Origin: Clostridia bacterium
GTDB lineage: Bacteria > Bacillota > Clostridia > Oscillospirales > Acutalibacteraceae
Direction: 5' to 3'
NCBI GenBank assembly: GCA_017433225.1
Contig: JAFRHS010000041.1
Span: 1 to 58,453, forward strand
Length of the DNA: 58,453 nt
Below, piece by piece: positions 8,219 to 15,885 of the stretch (within the stretch, counting starts at the first letter, position 1; the number at the start of each line of letters is the position of its first letter). A model generated the notes under the pieces. That model worked only from the letters and a program-made list of their open reading frames with translations. It did no database searches and was not told where the DNA came from. Made by a program: the position numbers and the translations under genes.

Positions 8219-8968
8219 TTACTTCAAAGGTTCGATGATTTCTCCCGTTTCGGGATCGACAAGCGGCTCATCGTCAATGAGGGACGCGGGAGTCAGGTTC
8301 GCGGCATAAGCCTTGACCGTTTCCGATACGCCCGCGACAGCCGTGCGCTCCTCGGTGGTCAGCATACGCTCGAAAGCGAATACCGCCTGGGAGAAAGCGA
8401 TGCCTGATGCGTTGGTGGCCTTCTTCAGCGTGATCTTCGTGACCACCTGGTTCAGCTTGCGTCCGCGGGAAAGCTGGCTCTTCACATAGTTCGTGAAGGA
8501 CTTGAGCGACCCGGTCGGCAGGGAAAGCGTAATGGGGAACAGTTCTCCCTCGCGCAGGATGTAGAGCATACGCTTGTTCTTGCACATCTTGCTCTGACCC
8601 TCGCCGCTGCCGAACTTGTTATACGGGCAGCTTGCGCAGTTCCCTCCGGGAGTGCCGATGCCCGTCACGCCGTCAAAAGAGCCGCAGTCGGGAGGATTGT
8701 TGCCGCCCGTGTATTTGTCGCGGTAATAGGCGTAAGCCGGATGGTTGTAAACGATGACGCCGGTGATGTCCTTCGCCATCTCGGATTCATCGCTCTCGGC
8801 GGAGGGAATCTCAAACGCCGTGCCGCCGCCTGCGGGCAACTTCACGCGGTCGAAGGAAAACTCAAGCCCCTGGCAATCGTCCGCCATTGCCTCGTTCAGT
8901 ACGTCTCTGTTCGCAAGTGCAGCGAAACCCTCGTTCACTGCGATCTCTGTGTTCTTCTTATCTGACAT
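8219..8968 (-). CDS. Conserved phage replication-block protein with Cys cluster, unknown function
   Basis: A 249-residue protein coded directly upstream of the DNA polymerase in the same operon. The middle carries a cysteine cluster (NPPDCGS, then NCASCPYNKFGSGEGQSKMC, about residues 95-130) that could hold zinc or iron, followed by a beta-rich segment and a C-terminus ending LVDPETGEIIEPLK, an acidic tail like those of single-stranded DNA-binding proteins. Position and tail make an ssDNA-binding or annealing role possible, but I do not recognise the family. The start at 8968 has AGGAGG 9 nt upstream. Confidence 0.6.
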   Translation of the reverse strand: MSDKKNTEIAVNEGFAALANRDVLNEAMADDCQGLEFSFDRVKLPAGGGTAFEIPSAESDESEMAKDITGVIVYNHPAYAYYRDKYTGGNNPPDCGSFDGVTGIGTPGGNCASCPYNKFGSGEGQSKMCKNKRMLYILREGELFPITLSLPTGSLKSFTNYVKSQLSRGRKLNQVVTKITLKKATNASGIAFSQAVFAFERMLTTEERTAVAGVSETVKAYAANLTPASLIDDEPLVDPETGEIIEPLK

Positions 8969-9034
8969 GATCAATGTCCTCCTATGAAATGAAATAAGTT
9001 GTGGTTTTTGCGTTGGTGCAGTGAATCGGTGCTG

Positions 9035-9445
9035 CTATGACTTGCGGATGCCGACCGACACTTTTTCGTAAGTGCTTACGGTATCGCCGAGCCATGCCGG
9101 GACGTCTTCGCCCGTGGCTTCCCGCTGTTCCTTGATGAAGGACACGAGAGTGTTTGCGTTGACCGTCTCCACGACCAGGCTGCCGTATCCGTTTTCTTTC
9201 AGAGCCTGCATCATCTCGTCCTTGCGGCCGGATGCCGGGGATGCGAACAGTCTGCTCTTCAGATAGAACGTGCTGCCATTACGGGAGAAGCGGTCAAGTT
9301 CGGCTTCTGACATGGCATCGGAGAGCTGCTCGTCCAGTTCGGCGATCTCCGCGGCCAGAGCCTTGGTCTGCGCTTCGAGGTCTTTCTTCTGTTCCTGCAG
9401 AGACTTGAGCCTGTCAGCCATTTCAAAGATTTGTGTGTTCTCCAT
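9035..9445 (-). CDS. Coiled-coil phage protein, unknown function (136 aa)
   Basis: The first 48 residues are a clear coiled coil (SLQEQKKDLEAQTKALAAEI), followed by a compact domain (FYLKSRLFASPASGRKDEM, GYGSLVVETVNANTLVSFI). The layout resembles Gp157-like and host-nuclease-modulating phage proteins, but the match is not firm. AAAGGAGG lies before the start. Its ribosome site can pair with CCTTTCAC just after the upstream helicase stop, so its translation may depend on structure in that gap. Confidence 0.55.
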   Translation of the reverse strand: MENTQIFEMADRLKSLQEQKKDLEAQTKALAAEIAELDEQLSDAMSEAELDRFSRNGSTFYLKSRLFASPASGRKDEMMQALKENGYGSLVVETVNANTLVSFIKEQREATGEDVPAWLGDTVSTYEKVSVGIRKS

Positions 9446-9461
9446 CGGTGACTACCTCCTT

Positions 9462-9487
9462 TCACTTACTACCGAGGAATTCAACCC
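9462..9487 (-). repeat. 26-bp intergenic repeat, copy 1
   Basis: The segment matches 11194-11219 at 23 of 26 positions (shared core ACTACCG and AATTCAACCC). On the minus strand it lies within the loop between CCTTTCAC (after the helicase gene end) and GTGAAAGG, which overlaps the ribosome site of the coiled-coil gene. Confidence 0.6.
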
Positions 9488-9499
9488 CCCCGTGAAAGG

Positions 9500-10939
9500 T
9501 CAGTTTTTAAAGGGATTTTTGCCCTTGCGGTAATCGTCTACGAGCATCTTTGCGAGGTTCATTTTCTGACGGAGAGCGTATAAGACCTTGCGGTCGACCG
9601 TTCCCCGGCATACGAGGTAGATGTAATGGCAGTTCTCTTTCTGTCCCGCTCTGTGGATACGAGCCTTTGCCTGCTCAAAATTGCTCATGCTGTAGTCGAG
9701 GGAATAAAACACCATCGTGCTTGCCGCCGTGAGCGTGATGCCGAGTCCCGCAGCCGCAATCTGCCCCACGAACACACGGCACCTATCGTCATACTGGAAA
9801 CGGTGGATTTCATTGTCGCGGTCTTTCACGCCGCCGCGAACAACGGCATAGCCGATCTTTTTCTTTTCGAGAAGCTCCTGGATATCGTCCAGTTCCGGCA
9901 CGAAACGAGCCATGATAACGAGCTTCTTATCCTCGGCCATAGCGGAATCGATAATGTCGGAAAGAGCGTCCAGCTTGGCTCGGCTCACGGTATTGACCGC
10001 GCCATCGTCATCGGTAAGGTGGCCGCCCGTGATCTGCGACAGGCGCAGGAGCCGTGTGAGGATGTTCGCCGTGGTGACCTCCGACTCGTCCAGTTCGGCG
10101 TAGCTTTCGTCCTCGATACTGTCATAGAGTTTTATGGCGTCCTTCTCCAAATCCACGGTACGGACTTCTTCCGTAATCGCAGGAAGGTCAAGGCACTCCG
10201 CTTTCGTCACGCGGTATGCCACGGAGTGGAGTTTCCGCAGGAAATCCTCGGTCATCCATTTGCGGAAGATCGGCGTGTGGTTGCCGTAGCCGCCCATGTC
10301 AAAATACTGGTTGCGGAAGGCGTAAAACGATGTGCCAAATATCTGCGGATTAAGGAATCGGTACTGCGAAAACACGTCCAGTTCGCGGTTCGTGATGACC
10401 GTACCCGTGAGTAGCAGTTTGTATCTCGCTTTATCGCCGATGTGGTGCATTCCCTTGCTCTGGGAGGTACGGTTCTCCTTCAGCTTGTGCGCTTCGTCCG
10501 CAATCACCAGGTCGGCGTTATATGCCATCAGTTCTTTTTCGAGTCTCCACGCCGATTCATAATTCACGACTACGACCTGCAAGCCCCCGTCCGGCAGCTT
10601 TGTCAGCTGCTCTTTCTTCTTTGCCGATGTGCCTTTCAGAATGGTGAGCGAATACGGGTAGTCGGCGAACTTCTCGAATTCCTCTTCCCACACGCCAAGG
10701 ATGGAAAGCGGCGCTACCACCAGCACACGGTTGACTTTGCCGTATTGGTACATACATCCGGCAACGGCGATGCTTACTATCGTTTTGCCGGTGCCCATCT
10801 CCATCAAAAGTGCCGTGCCGCGGCTCTTAAGACGCTCGTCAAATACACCGAACTTGTCGCAGGCGAATGCAAACGCCTTTTTCTGATGTTCATACGGAGC
10901 AGCCTTTATCGGCATCATCAGTTCGATGTTCTCATTCAT
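9500..10939 (-). CDS. SNF2-type DEAD/DEAH-box helicase
   Basis: A 479-residue superfamily 2 ATPase. Motifs in order: Q-like YEHQKKAFAFAC, I MEMGTGKT, Ia VVAPLSILGVWEEEF, II VIADEAHKLK, III LLLTGT, V GQIAAAGLGITLTAAS, VI QAKARIHRAGQ. This is the compact SNF2/RapA-like helicase of Firmicutes phage replication blocks, probably remodelling protein-DNA complexes or forks. The start at 10939 overlaps the end of the previous 67-aa gene by 8 nt, so the two are coupled. The longer in-frame extension is rejected because it overlaps that gene. Confidence 0.95.
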   Translation of the reverse strand: MNENIELMMPIKAAPYEHQKKAFAFACDKFGVFDERLKSRGTALLMEMGTGKTIVSIAVAGCMYQYGKVNRVLVVAPLSILGVWEEEFEKFADYPYSLTILKGTSAKKKEQLTKLPDGGLQVVVVNYESAWRLEKELMAYNADLVIADEAHKLKENRTSQSKGMHHIGDKARYKLLLTGTVITNRELDVFSQYRFLNPQIFGTSFYAFRNQYFDMGGYGNHTPIFRKWMTEDFLRKLHSVAYRVTKAECLDLPAITEEVRTVDLEKDAIKLYDSIEDESYAELDESEVTTANILTRLLRLSQITGGHLTDDDGAVNTVSRAKLDALSDIIDSAMAEDKKLVIMARFVPELDDIQELLEKKKIGYAVVRGGVKDRDNEIHRFQYDDRCRVFVGQIAAAGLGITLTAASTMVFYSLDYSMSNFEQAKARIHRAGQKENCHYIYLVCRGTVDRKVLYALRQKMNLAKMLVDDYRKGKNPFKN

Positions 10940-11135
10940 TGCCGTCACCCCGCATTTCCTTGATCTCGATGCCCTGCACGGTTTCACCCGGCGTCAGCAC
11001 GAGAACCTCGCAGAATTCTCCGAAGAGAAAAGTGAGCAGCTTTTTCGGAATGCTCCTGTGTTCGCTCTGCAGGACTTCCTGCTTATGCCCGTTCCTGTCA
11101 GCGATATTGATTCGTACTTTGTGTTTTAACTTCAT
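10932..11135 (-). CDS. Small phage protein, unknown function (67 aa)
   Basis: A 67-residue beta-rich protein (MKLKHKVRINIADRNGHKQE, then FGEFCEVLVLTPGETV), coupled to the helicase by an 8-nt overlap. AGGAGGA is well placed before the start at 11135. It is a frequent small neighbour of phage SNF2 helicases and could be a helicase partner, but no domain is recognised. Confidence 0.6.
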   Translation of the reverse strand: MKLKHKVRINIADRNGHKQEVLQSEHRSIPKKLLTFLFGEFCEVLVLTPGETVQGIEIKEMRGDGNE

Positions 11136-11193
11136 AGGTTCGTCCTCCTGTTCCTGATCTGCATTGCTGCGGAGGATGGATGTATTTCCTTCC

Positions 11194-11219
11194 TCACTCA
11201 CTACCGGGAAATTCAACCC
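11194..11219 (-). repeat. 26-bp intergenic repeat, copy 2
   Basis: Second copy of the element at 9462-9487 (23 of 26 identical), again between the stop of one leftward gene and the start of the next, and in the same orientation. It may be a shared regulatory or recombination site of this phage. Confidence 0.6.
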
Positions 11220-11276
11220 TCCGAAGAGGTGCGGCTGGGGAGGACTCCGACCGCCGTATGTGCCGCCGCTCACGGC

Positions 11277-11891
11277 TCAGTCCTTCTTCGGGTACTTGTG
11301 GCGTTTCACACGCTCGACCCCAAAGGACTTAGCGACCTTGTCGATGATCTTGTTCTTGCGGTTGGTCATTGCCGCAGAGGACGGCAGCTTGCCCGTCTGT
11401 TCGGCTTCAGCCTGGCGCATCTCCTCAAGCGGAGTACCCTTGCCGAAATGCTCGAAGAAAAAGTCCTGCTGGGATTCGGTGCATTCCTCGTCAATGACGC
11501 GGCGCGCCTGCTCCGCCTGGGGATTCTCCGGCTCCGGCTCTGCGAACAGTTCGTCTTCCGGGCTGCCACCCTTGTCGGCAAGCGTGTCCCAGGGATCGAC
11601 CGCATCCTCGTTGTCGGGATCGGCCTTGTAACTGTTCACCTTGGCATCAAACAGGGGATCGCGCAGTTCGCCCTCGTAGCGATCCTGCAAATCCATACCG
11701 TGGTCGGACTCATCGAGCATGATGGTCAGTTCGAGCGACAGGTCTTTGCCGACCTCAAGTCTCTGCGTAACCACGCACTTCGCGTCATCGTCCCAGCGTT
11801 CGTAGCAGTAATACTTGCCGTCCGCCGTGAGATAACAGGTACGGTTGGGATTGAACCCGCTCTTGCGTTTCCTTGTTTCTTTGCTCTTCAT
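11277..11891 (-). CDS. Phage early protein, sigma-70 region 4-like C-terminus
   Basis: A 204-residue protein that opens the leftward early operon. The N-terminus is basic (MKSKETRKRKSGFNPNR) and followed by a YLTADGKYYCYERWDDDAK strand region. The middle is acidic and low in complexity. The C-terminal 70 residues (ESQQDFFFEHFGKGTPLEEM...NRKNKIIDKVAKSFG) look like a degenerate sigma region 4 helix-turn-helix. Comparable phage proteins sit first in replication operons and may regulate them. The start at 11891 has AAAGGAC upstream, buried in a stem (GTGTCC/GGACAC). An in-frame extension to 12053 passes through terminator-like structure and is not supported. Confidence 0.55.
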   Translation of the reverse strand: MKSKETRKRKSGFNPNRTCYLTADGKYYCYERWDDDAKCVVTQRLEVGKDLSLELTIMLDESDHGMDLQDRYEGELRDPLFDAKVNSYKADPDNEDAVDPWDTLADKGGSPEDELFAEPEPENPQAEQARRVIDEECTESQQDFFFEHFGKGTPLEEMRQAEAEQTGKLPSSAAMTNRKNKIIDKVAKSFGVERVKRHKYPKKD

Positions 11892-12040
11892 TGCAGTGTC
11901 CTTTCCGTCCGAGCGGTACGGAGGGACACAAAAGAGCCTGCGGTTGAAGATGACCACAGGCTCCGATAGCCGAAAAAAGGCGCACGAAACTACGGTGGGA
12001 GCATCTTCGTTCCAAACGCAGCCGTCATCGCTGCGTTCCG
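11892..12040 (-). promoter_or_regulatory. Structured leader of the early operon (attenuator-like)
   Basis: On the minus strand, in order: AACGCAGC/GCTGCGTT stem (12015-12037), then GAGCCTG/CAGGCTC stem (11934-11963) followed by TTTTG, then GTGTCC/GGACAC stem (about 11895-11928) that includes the AAAGGAC ribosome site of the first gene. A terminator-like stem followed by a ribosome-site-masking stem is the architecture of an attenuated leader. Confidence 0.5.
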
Positions 12041-12162
12041 AACTCTTATGCATCCCTCCGTCCTTGTAGCGCTATTCGGACTAAGAGATTGATTTTGCCG
12101 CCACCATCGGCAGCATCTTTATTGTACTCTGCAAGGAATAGTAAGAAAATTTCCCAAGAAAG

Positions 12163-12226
12163 CCCATTATTTTTACGCATTATGTAATGGGTATATCTTG
12201 TATTTCCCATTACTTTTGTGTATAAT
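12163..12226 (+). promoter_or_regulatory. Promoter with three phased operator half-sites
   Basis: TTGTAT at 12198-12203 and TATAAT at 12221-12226 are separated by exactly 17 bp and point at the 389-codon gene at 12332. CCCATTA (12163), TAATGGG (12185) and CCCATTA (12206) alternate in orientation with starts 22 and 21 bp apart, two helical turns, and the last lies between the -35 and -10. This suggests a repressor binding cooperatively here, perhaps also controlling the leftward early operon. The rest of the gap 12041-12331 holds a GGG-TCCCG/CGGGA-CCC hairpin in the 5' leader (about 12237-12256). Confidence 0.7.
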
Positions 12227-12331
12227 AAGAGAAAAGGGCTCCCGAACGGGAACCCTAACGCTATCGTAGATAATGGTTTCTGTAAAAGCGGAGCCTGTTT
12301 TAGATAGCCCCACGGAAAGGAAAATATCGTT

Positions 12332-13504
12332 ATGGACGAAAAAATTTCTGGAATTTCATTAAAAACAATGTTTCAGCACGAGGGATACGGCTGTCTCTGT
12401 GCAAAAGACACGGTGAATACTTCTCCCGACGAGGCCCCGACTGTTACCCTCAAGGTTTGCCCTGATACAAGTACACAACTATTGTTCTCCTATGCACCGA
12501 AAGACGGTTTGAATATGACTGGCGTTGCTGGAGGTATTCATGAGAAAAACATCCTGGGTAAGCTACTCGCCCTTCCCAAGGGAGACATAGACAAACATAT
12601 CGAGTTTATTGAAAAATACGGTTTCTTATATCCGCTGCCGGAAAATGAGTACACTGCCGTTGAAGCGAGCGATCTTGTTGCCATCATCAACAGAATAAAA
12701 TCAACCATTCGGTTGTACAGTTGTATCAATAAAAAAGATTACAAAGGAGTCCTCATCCATGTAGTCTATTTGCTTTTCGCTCCCGTGACAGAACTTCGAA
12801 TCGGCGATGATGCTTTTTCGACTTGTTCCCACCGTTTCAAGAAACTGCTTGACTCCTATAATCTGTTTCCGGATTTGAGCAGGGAGCCGGAAGTTGCTGC
12901 GAACGGCACATACTCTGTAGACGATGCGTTTCTCGGAAAGAAAAATGCTGTCGACATCAGTTTTTATAACGCTGTGAGAAGTGGCTCAGATACGAATTTG
13001 CAGGGAAGCAAAGACCCGTGGTTTAAGAACTTAATGGCAATGTACATGGGATGTAAGGATGTGGATGAAGAGACTCGGTACCTTATTGATTTCTTTTACC
13101 ATCTCCAGACGGAAGTGTCTGTCATAAAAGAAGTCTATTACGGTGGTTTCAAGTCATATACGACATTCAGCGAAGATGCGCTTGACGATTCTTTCAAGAA
13201 CGCTCTGTTGAAGATTGCAAGGATAGTCGTGGCAGAAGAGATCAACCATAACATTCGCGGCATCCATCCGAAATATAACGGTGGCAAGCTGACCGCTACA
13301 TGGCAGGTCGATACGCTCATCGAAGCTCTTTATTTTTCCATCTTCTATATGAGAAATGGTGAGATGTATAAAGAATGCGAAAATCCGAATTGTAAAAGAG
13401 ACAGGTTTTTCTTGGTAGAAGCAACGAGGACGAATAAACACTACTGTTGCGAACAATGCAGAAATGCAGCCGGCGCGCAACGATACCGGAATCGACAGTT
13501 ATAA
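12332..13504 (+). CDS. DNA-binding-like protein with C-terminal CGNR-type zinc finger (phage lysogeny side)
   Basis: A 390-residue protein, the only rightward gene in the phage part, divergent from the early operon. The N-terminal 310 residues are not recognised. The C-terminal 45 residues form a treble-clef/CGNR-like finger: YKECENPNCKRDRFF, then KHYCCEQCRNAAGAQRYR, the pattern of CGNR zinc fingers used for nucleic-acid binding. AAAGGA lies before ATG at 12332. Its own promoter carries three phased half-sites, so it may be autoregulated or repressor-controlled. Context suggests a lysogeny or defence accessory gene; function unknown. Confidence 0.7.
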   Translation: MDEKISGISLKTMFQHEGYGCLCAKDTVNTSPDEAPTVTLKVCPDTSTQLLFSYAPKDGLNMTGVAGGIHEKNILGKLLALPKGDIDKHIEFIEKYGFLYPLPENEYTAVEASDLVAIINRIKSTIRLYSCINKKDYKGVLIHVVYLLFAPVTELRIGDDAFSTCSHRFKKLLDSYNLFPDLSREPEVAANGTYSVDDAFLGKKNAVDISFYNAVRSGSDTNLQGSKDPWFKNLMAMYMGCKDVDEETRYLIDFFYHLQTEVSVIKEVYYGGFKSYTTFSEDALDDSFKNALLKIARIVVAEEINHNIRGIHPKYNGGKLTATWQVDTLIEALYFSIFYMRNGEMYKECENPNCKRDRFFLVEATRTNKHYCCEQCRNAAGAQRYRNRQL

Positions 13505-13520
13505 ACGGGCAAAAAAAATA

Positions 13521-13560
13521 AGGCTCTACCTCCCATTGGTTGAAAGGTAGAGCCTTTATT
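13521..13560 (+). terminator. Bidirectional Rho-independent terminator
   Basis: GGCTCTACCT and AGGTAGAGCC arms with a 13-nt loop, followed by TTTATT on the plus strand and preceded by an A run. It separates the converging zinc-finger gene and the restriction-enzyme remnant. Confidence 0.85.
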
Positions 13561-13562
13561 CT

Positions 13563-14114
13563 TTATGTTGCCGGTCTTGGAACGGGAGCCCTGGTCTCCA
13601 CTTTTTCTATTGCTTCCGCAAGCTGCCGTTTCTGCTGATCTGGCATACCGATGTAGTTATACATGAGGAATCGGGTATCAATCACGATGCCTTGGACACG
13701 TTCGTAGTTCTTCGGATCAGGCTTCCAGTCGCCGACCGCTTCACCGATATTTCCAATATTGTCCGTTACACGAGGTATCGGATTACCGTCTGCCCCCATC
13801 TCAAAAAATGTGTTGTCCTCACGGTTGAACGGCATTATGAATGCGTTATACAGATTGGCGCTCGGCACACCCTTGGCACGTTCAATGTACTCCCCGTATG
13901 TAATCTGTTTATTGATATCGGGACCATTCGGGAGATGATCGGGATTGCCGCTATATCCGTAACGGTACAGTTTTGCATCGAGGACATAGACTTTTCCGTT
14001 GTAAATCATGATACTATCCGGCTGCAATGGCGTTTTTGTCCTGTTGGGTCCGTAGTCAAGAAGCCACCGGGTACGCGGGAAATACTGATCCTTATCTTCA
14101 ATGCTTCTCAGCAA
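13563..14114 (-). pseudogene. LlaJI-type restriction endonuclease, C-terminal fragment
   Basis: About 180 codons of an LlaJI-family (PF09563-type) endonuclease C-terminal half: LDYGPNRTKTPLQPDSI, VYVLDAKLYRYG, NKQITYGEYIERA, YNAFIMPFN and GEAVGDWKPD...VQGIVIDTRFLMY are recognisable, including the D...DAK catalytic region. There is no ribosome site or plausible start; the open frame simply emerges from the end of a truncated methyltransferase in another frame at about 14100. An internal deletion that joined two restriction-modification genes explains this. No McrB-like GTPase partner is present. Probably inactive. Confidence 0.75.
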
Positions 14115-14418
14115 GCTGTATTATAGTTTCAACCTTGATGATTGCCATGAACATAATCATGGTTCCACCTTTTTTCATTACGCGGGCAGATGCCTTAAAA
14201 AAGTCATCCATAGACTTTGCCCATTCATCAAACTCCATGTCATCCCAACCAGCGGACCCAAAAAAGTTATCACGCATCTTCTTAAGGTTGGTATCTCTTT
14301 TTTTCATAAAGTTGCCAAGATTATACGGCGGATCAGTAACTATCAAATCAATAGATTCCGCATCAATTTGCTGCATTGCAGCTATGCAATCCTGGTTATA
14401 TAGTGTTGTTTCAGCCAT
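14098..14418 (-). pseudogene. DNA adenine/cytosine-N4 methyltransferase, N-terminal fragment
   Basis: Only 106 residues remain of an amino-methyltransferase: the start MAETTLYNQDCIAAMQ, motif IV as DLIVTDPPYNLG (residue about 35), a MKKGGTMIMFMAIIKVETII strand and then an abrupt end at QLAEKH. Members of this family normally continue for over 100 more residues with the SAM-binding FxGxG motif, absent here. The frame stops exactly where the LlaJI fragment begins, in a different frame, so a deletion joined them. Not expected to methylate DNA. Confidence 0.8.
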
Positions 14419-14444
14419 TTCAAACAGCCCTTTCCATCGCATTT

Positions 14445-14639
14445 TTATTTCGTGGCGCTTTTCCCACTGTTCACCCATGCATCCAGTTCGGAGCGTTTGA
14501 ACTTCCATAAGCGTCCAATCTGATGTGCCGGAAGGTCTGTCTTTTGTTTTATCCACTTCCGTAGAGTTACCGGCTTGATGTTCAAGTATTCAGCTGCATC
14601 TTCAAGACTGATGTAGTTGTCGTCTGCTCTCTCGCTCAT
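14445..14639 (-). CDS. Excisionase-family / MerR-like helix-turn-helix protein
   Basis: A 64-residue DNA-binding protein of the excisionase (HTH_17) type: YISLEDAAEYLNIKPVTLRKWI is the helix-turn-helix and LWKFKRSELDAWV the wing. Such proteins direct integrase during excision or act as small regulators of restriction-modification loci. The start at 14639 has GAGAGGTG upstream. A strong minus-strand promoter with an internal palindrome lies 47 nt upstream. It is followed by the two broken restriction-modification genes and may originally have controlled them rather than being a phage Xis. Confidence 0.8.
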   Translation of the reverse strand: MSERADDNYISLEDAAEYLNIKPVTLRKWIKQKTDLPAHQIGRLWKFKRSELDAWVNSGKSATK

Positions 14640-14685
14640 AGCGCACACCTCTCAAGCTGTCAAAAGACATAATCACACGGTTTCA

Positions 14686-14740
14686 AGTATAGCACATATC
14701 AAGTGATATTTCAAGCCCTCTTTTGATATTTATTGATATA
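14686..14740 (-). promoter_or_regulatory. Promoter with palindromic operator for the HTH gene
   Basis: On the minus strand TTGAAA (14709-14714) and TATACT (14686-14691) are 17 bp apart. The spacer holds a perfect dyad ATATCA-AG-TGATAT, and two further TGATAT copies lie upstream at about 14720-14740. The small HTH protein downstream is the obvious candidate to bind here. Confidence 0.7.
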
Positions 14741-14910
14741 CACCGATACCTATTGACCTCATTTTTCATGTTCAAAGATTGCATACGCCCATAACGATAC
14801 CCCTCTCAAATCGTTACGGGACAAGGCTTTTCGTTATGTGCGTGTGCAAGTTCAAACAATCTGCACACCCCTCGCCGCTGGGCAAGAGGTATCTCCGCCG
14901 CTGACGGGCA
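14741..14910. other. Gene-free stretch with inverted and direct repeats
   Basis: No gene is seen. TAACGAT/ATCGTTA arms (14792-14816, extended by CCC/GGG outside) form an inverted repeat. The 15-mer TCTGCACACCCCTCG occurs twice, near 14868 and 14924. The second copy lies inside the terminator at 14911-14951, so the first may be a decayed duplicate of that terminator. Confidence 0.5.
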
Positions 14911-14951
14911 AAAAAATAAGCCTTCTGCACACCCCTCGGTGTGAGAAAGGC
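14911..14951 (-). terminator. Rho-independent terminator after the HsdM fragment
   Basis: On the minus strand GCCTTTCT-CACACC ... GGTGTG-AGAAGGC arms are followed by TTATTTTTTT. It lies 60 nt past the end of the truncated hsdM frame. Confidence 0.85.
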
Positions 14952-15010
14952 GGTAATTCCTATGTATCGTAAAACACCCTAACGAAAACGGGCAGAAATC
15001 CTTGTATCAA

Positions 15011-15625
15011 TCACGCAACGGCTTCATCGTACACCGATCCAGAGTAGGGCTGGATCAGCAGGGTCATAAGTTCGACAATATTGCCCGGAGTGTAGAACTC
15101 ACCCTTTTCGGATTTTGCGGCAATGCAGAACTTTCTGAGAAAGTATTCATAAACACGACCGATCACATCATCAGACTCTTCTTGTGAATACTGAATGCGG
15201 TCGATTTCGTCAATCAGTGAAGAAAACTTTGACGGCTCGATATGAAGCGTGATGTAGAACCCAATGGGAAGAGCACCCTTCAGCGTGGGATTATTCTTCT
15301 CCATATTGCGGAAGGCGTCGTCAATGTAGATGAAAATTTTATTCGACTTGGAATTATCCTTGATGTAATTCCAGCGGTCATTCTCCTCCAAGAAGAACAC
15401 GTTGTCCTTGGAATAAAAGCGAGGATTATCAATAAAGTCTGCCGTTTCCTCGTCGGCCAGCAGCTTTTCTCGCTGTGCTTTGAACTTGTCATATGCAAAG
15501 CGTAGGAACAACAAGCCCAAGACGACGTTCACATAGTCCGTCGCCGTCACGCTACCTCTCAATTTGTTACACGCATTCCATAGACCTGCCTCAAGGGATA
15601 CTTCCTTTTTCTTTTGCTTTGCCAT
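15011..15625 (-). pseudogene. hsdM: Type I restriction-modification methyltransferase HsdM, N-terminal fragment
   Basis: 204 residues covering only the N-terminal helical domain of HsdM: LWNACNKLRGSVTATDYVNVVLGLLFLRF, later EYFLRKFCIAAKSEKGEFYTPGNIVELM. Full HsdM proteins are around 500 residues and continue with the SAM-binding YDPCCGSGG motif; here the frame ends right at that point (SVYDEAVA, stop), so the catalytic domain is missing. No hsdS or hsdR follows. The start at 15625 keeps AGGAGT and a plausible promoter, so a short protein may still be made, but methylation is not expected. Confidence 0.85.
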
Positions 15626-15657
15626 ATGGATAAACTCCTTCAAATAATGTCTAGTAC

Positions 15658-15694
15658 ACGAATTTGCTATTCGTAATCAATAAAAATTATAACA
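15658..15694 (-). promoter_or_regulatory. Extended -10 promoter and dyad upstream of the HsdM fragment
   Basis: TGTTATAAT (minus strand, 15686-15694) is an extended -10. Downstream, ACGAAT-TTGCT-ATTCGT (15658-15674) is a perfect 6-bp dyad in the leader, a likely operator. Confidence 0.5.
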
Positions 15695-15829
15695 TAACTT
15701 GTTTATATAAATAGACTCTTTTCCAAGTCCAAATAGTCAAAGTCCAGAATTTGTCACATTCTCGAATAAAAGTTCAGTTTGGCGCATCGCTCCCGGCTTT
15801 TGGTTTAGTGCTTAGTGAGGGCTTGTTTA

Positions 15830-15870
15830 TGCTATAATGCTAAAGGAAATCTCTCGTTTGGAGCAAACGC
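15830..15870 (+). promoter_or_regulatory. Promoter and leader of carbonic anhydrase copy 1
   Basis: TGCTATAAT (15830-15838) is an extended -10. The following leader (AATGCTAAAG, then CGTTTGGA) closely matches the leader of the hydrolase-carbonic anhydrase operon at 17691-17730, evidence that the two units share ancestry. Confidence 0.6.
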
Positions 15871-15885
15871 AAGAAGGTGCATGAC

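Noticed and set aside
1-15650. A complete prophage
   Set aside because: No integrase, capsid, tail, portal or lysis genes and no att site are in view; only the replication and early packaging part is present.
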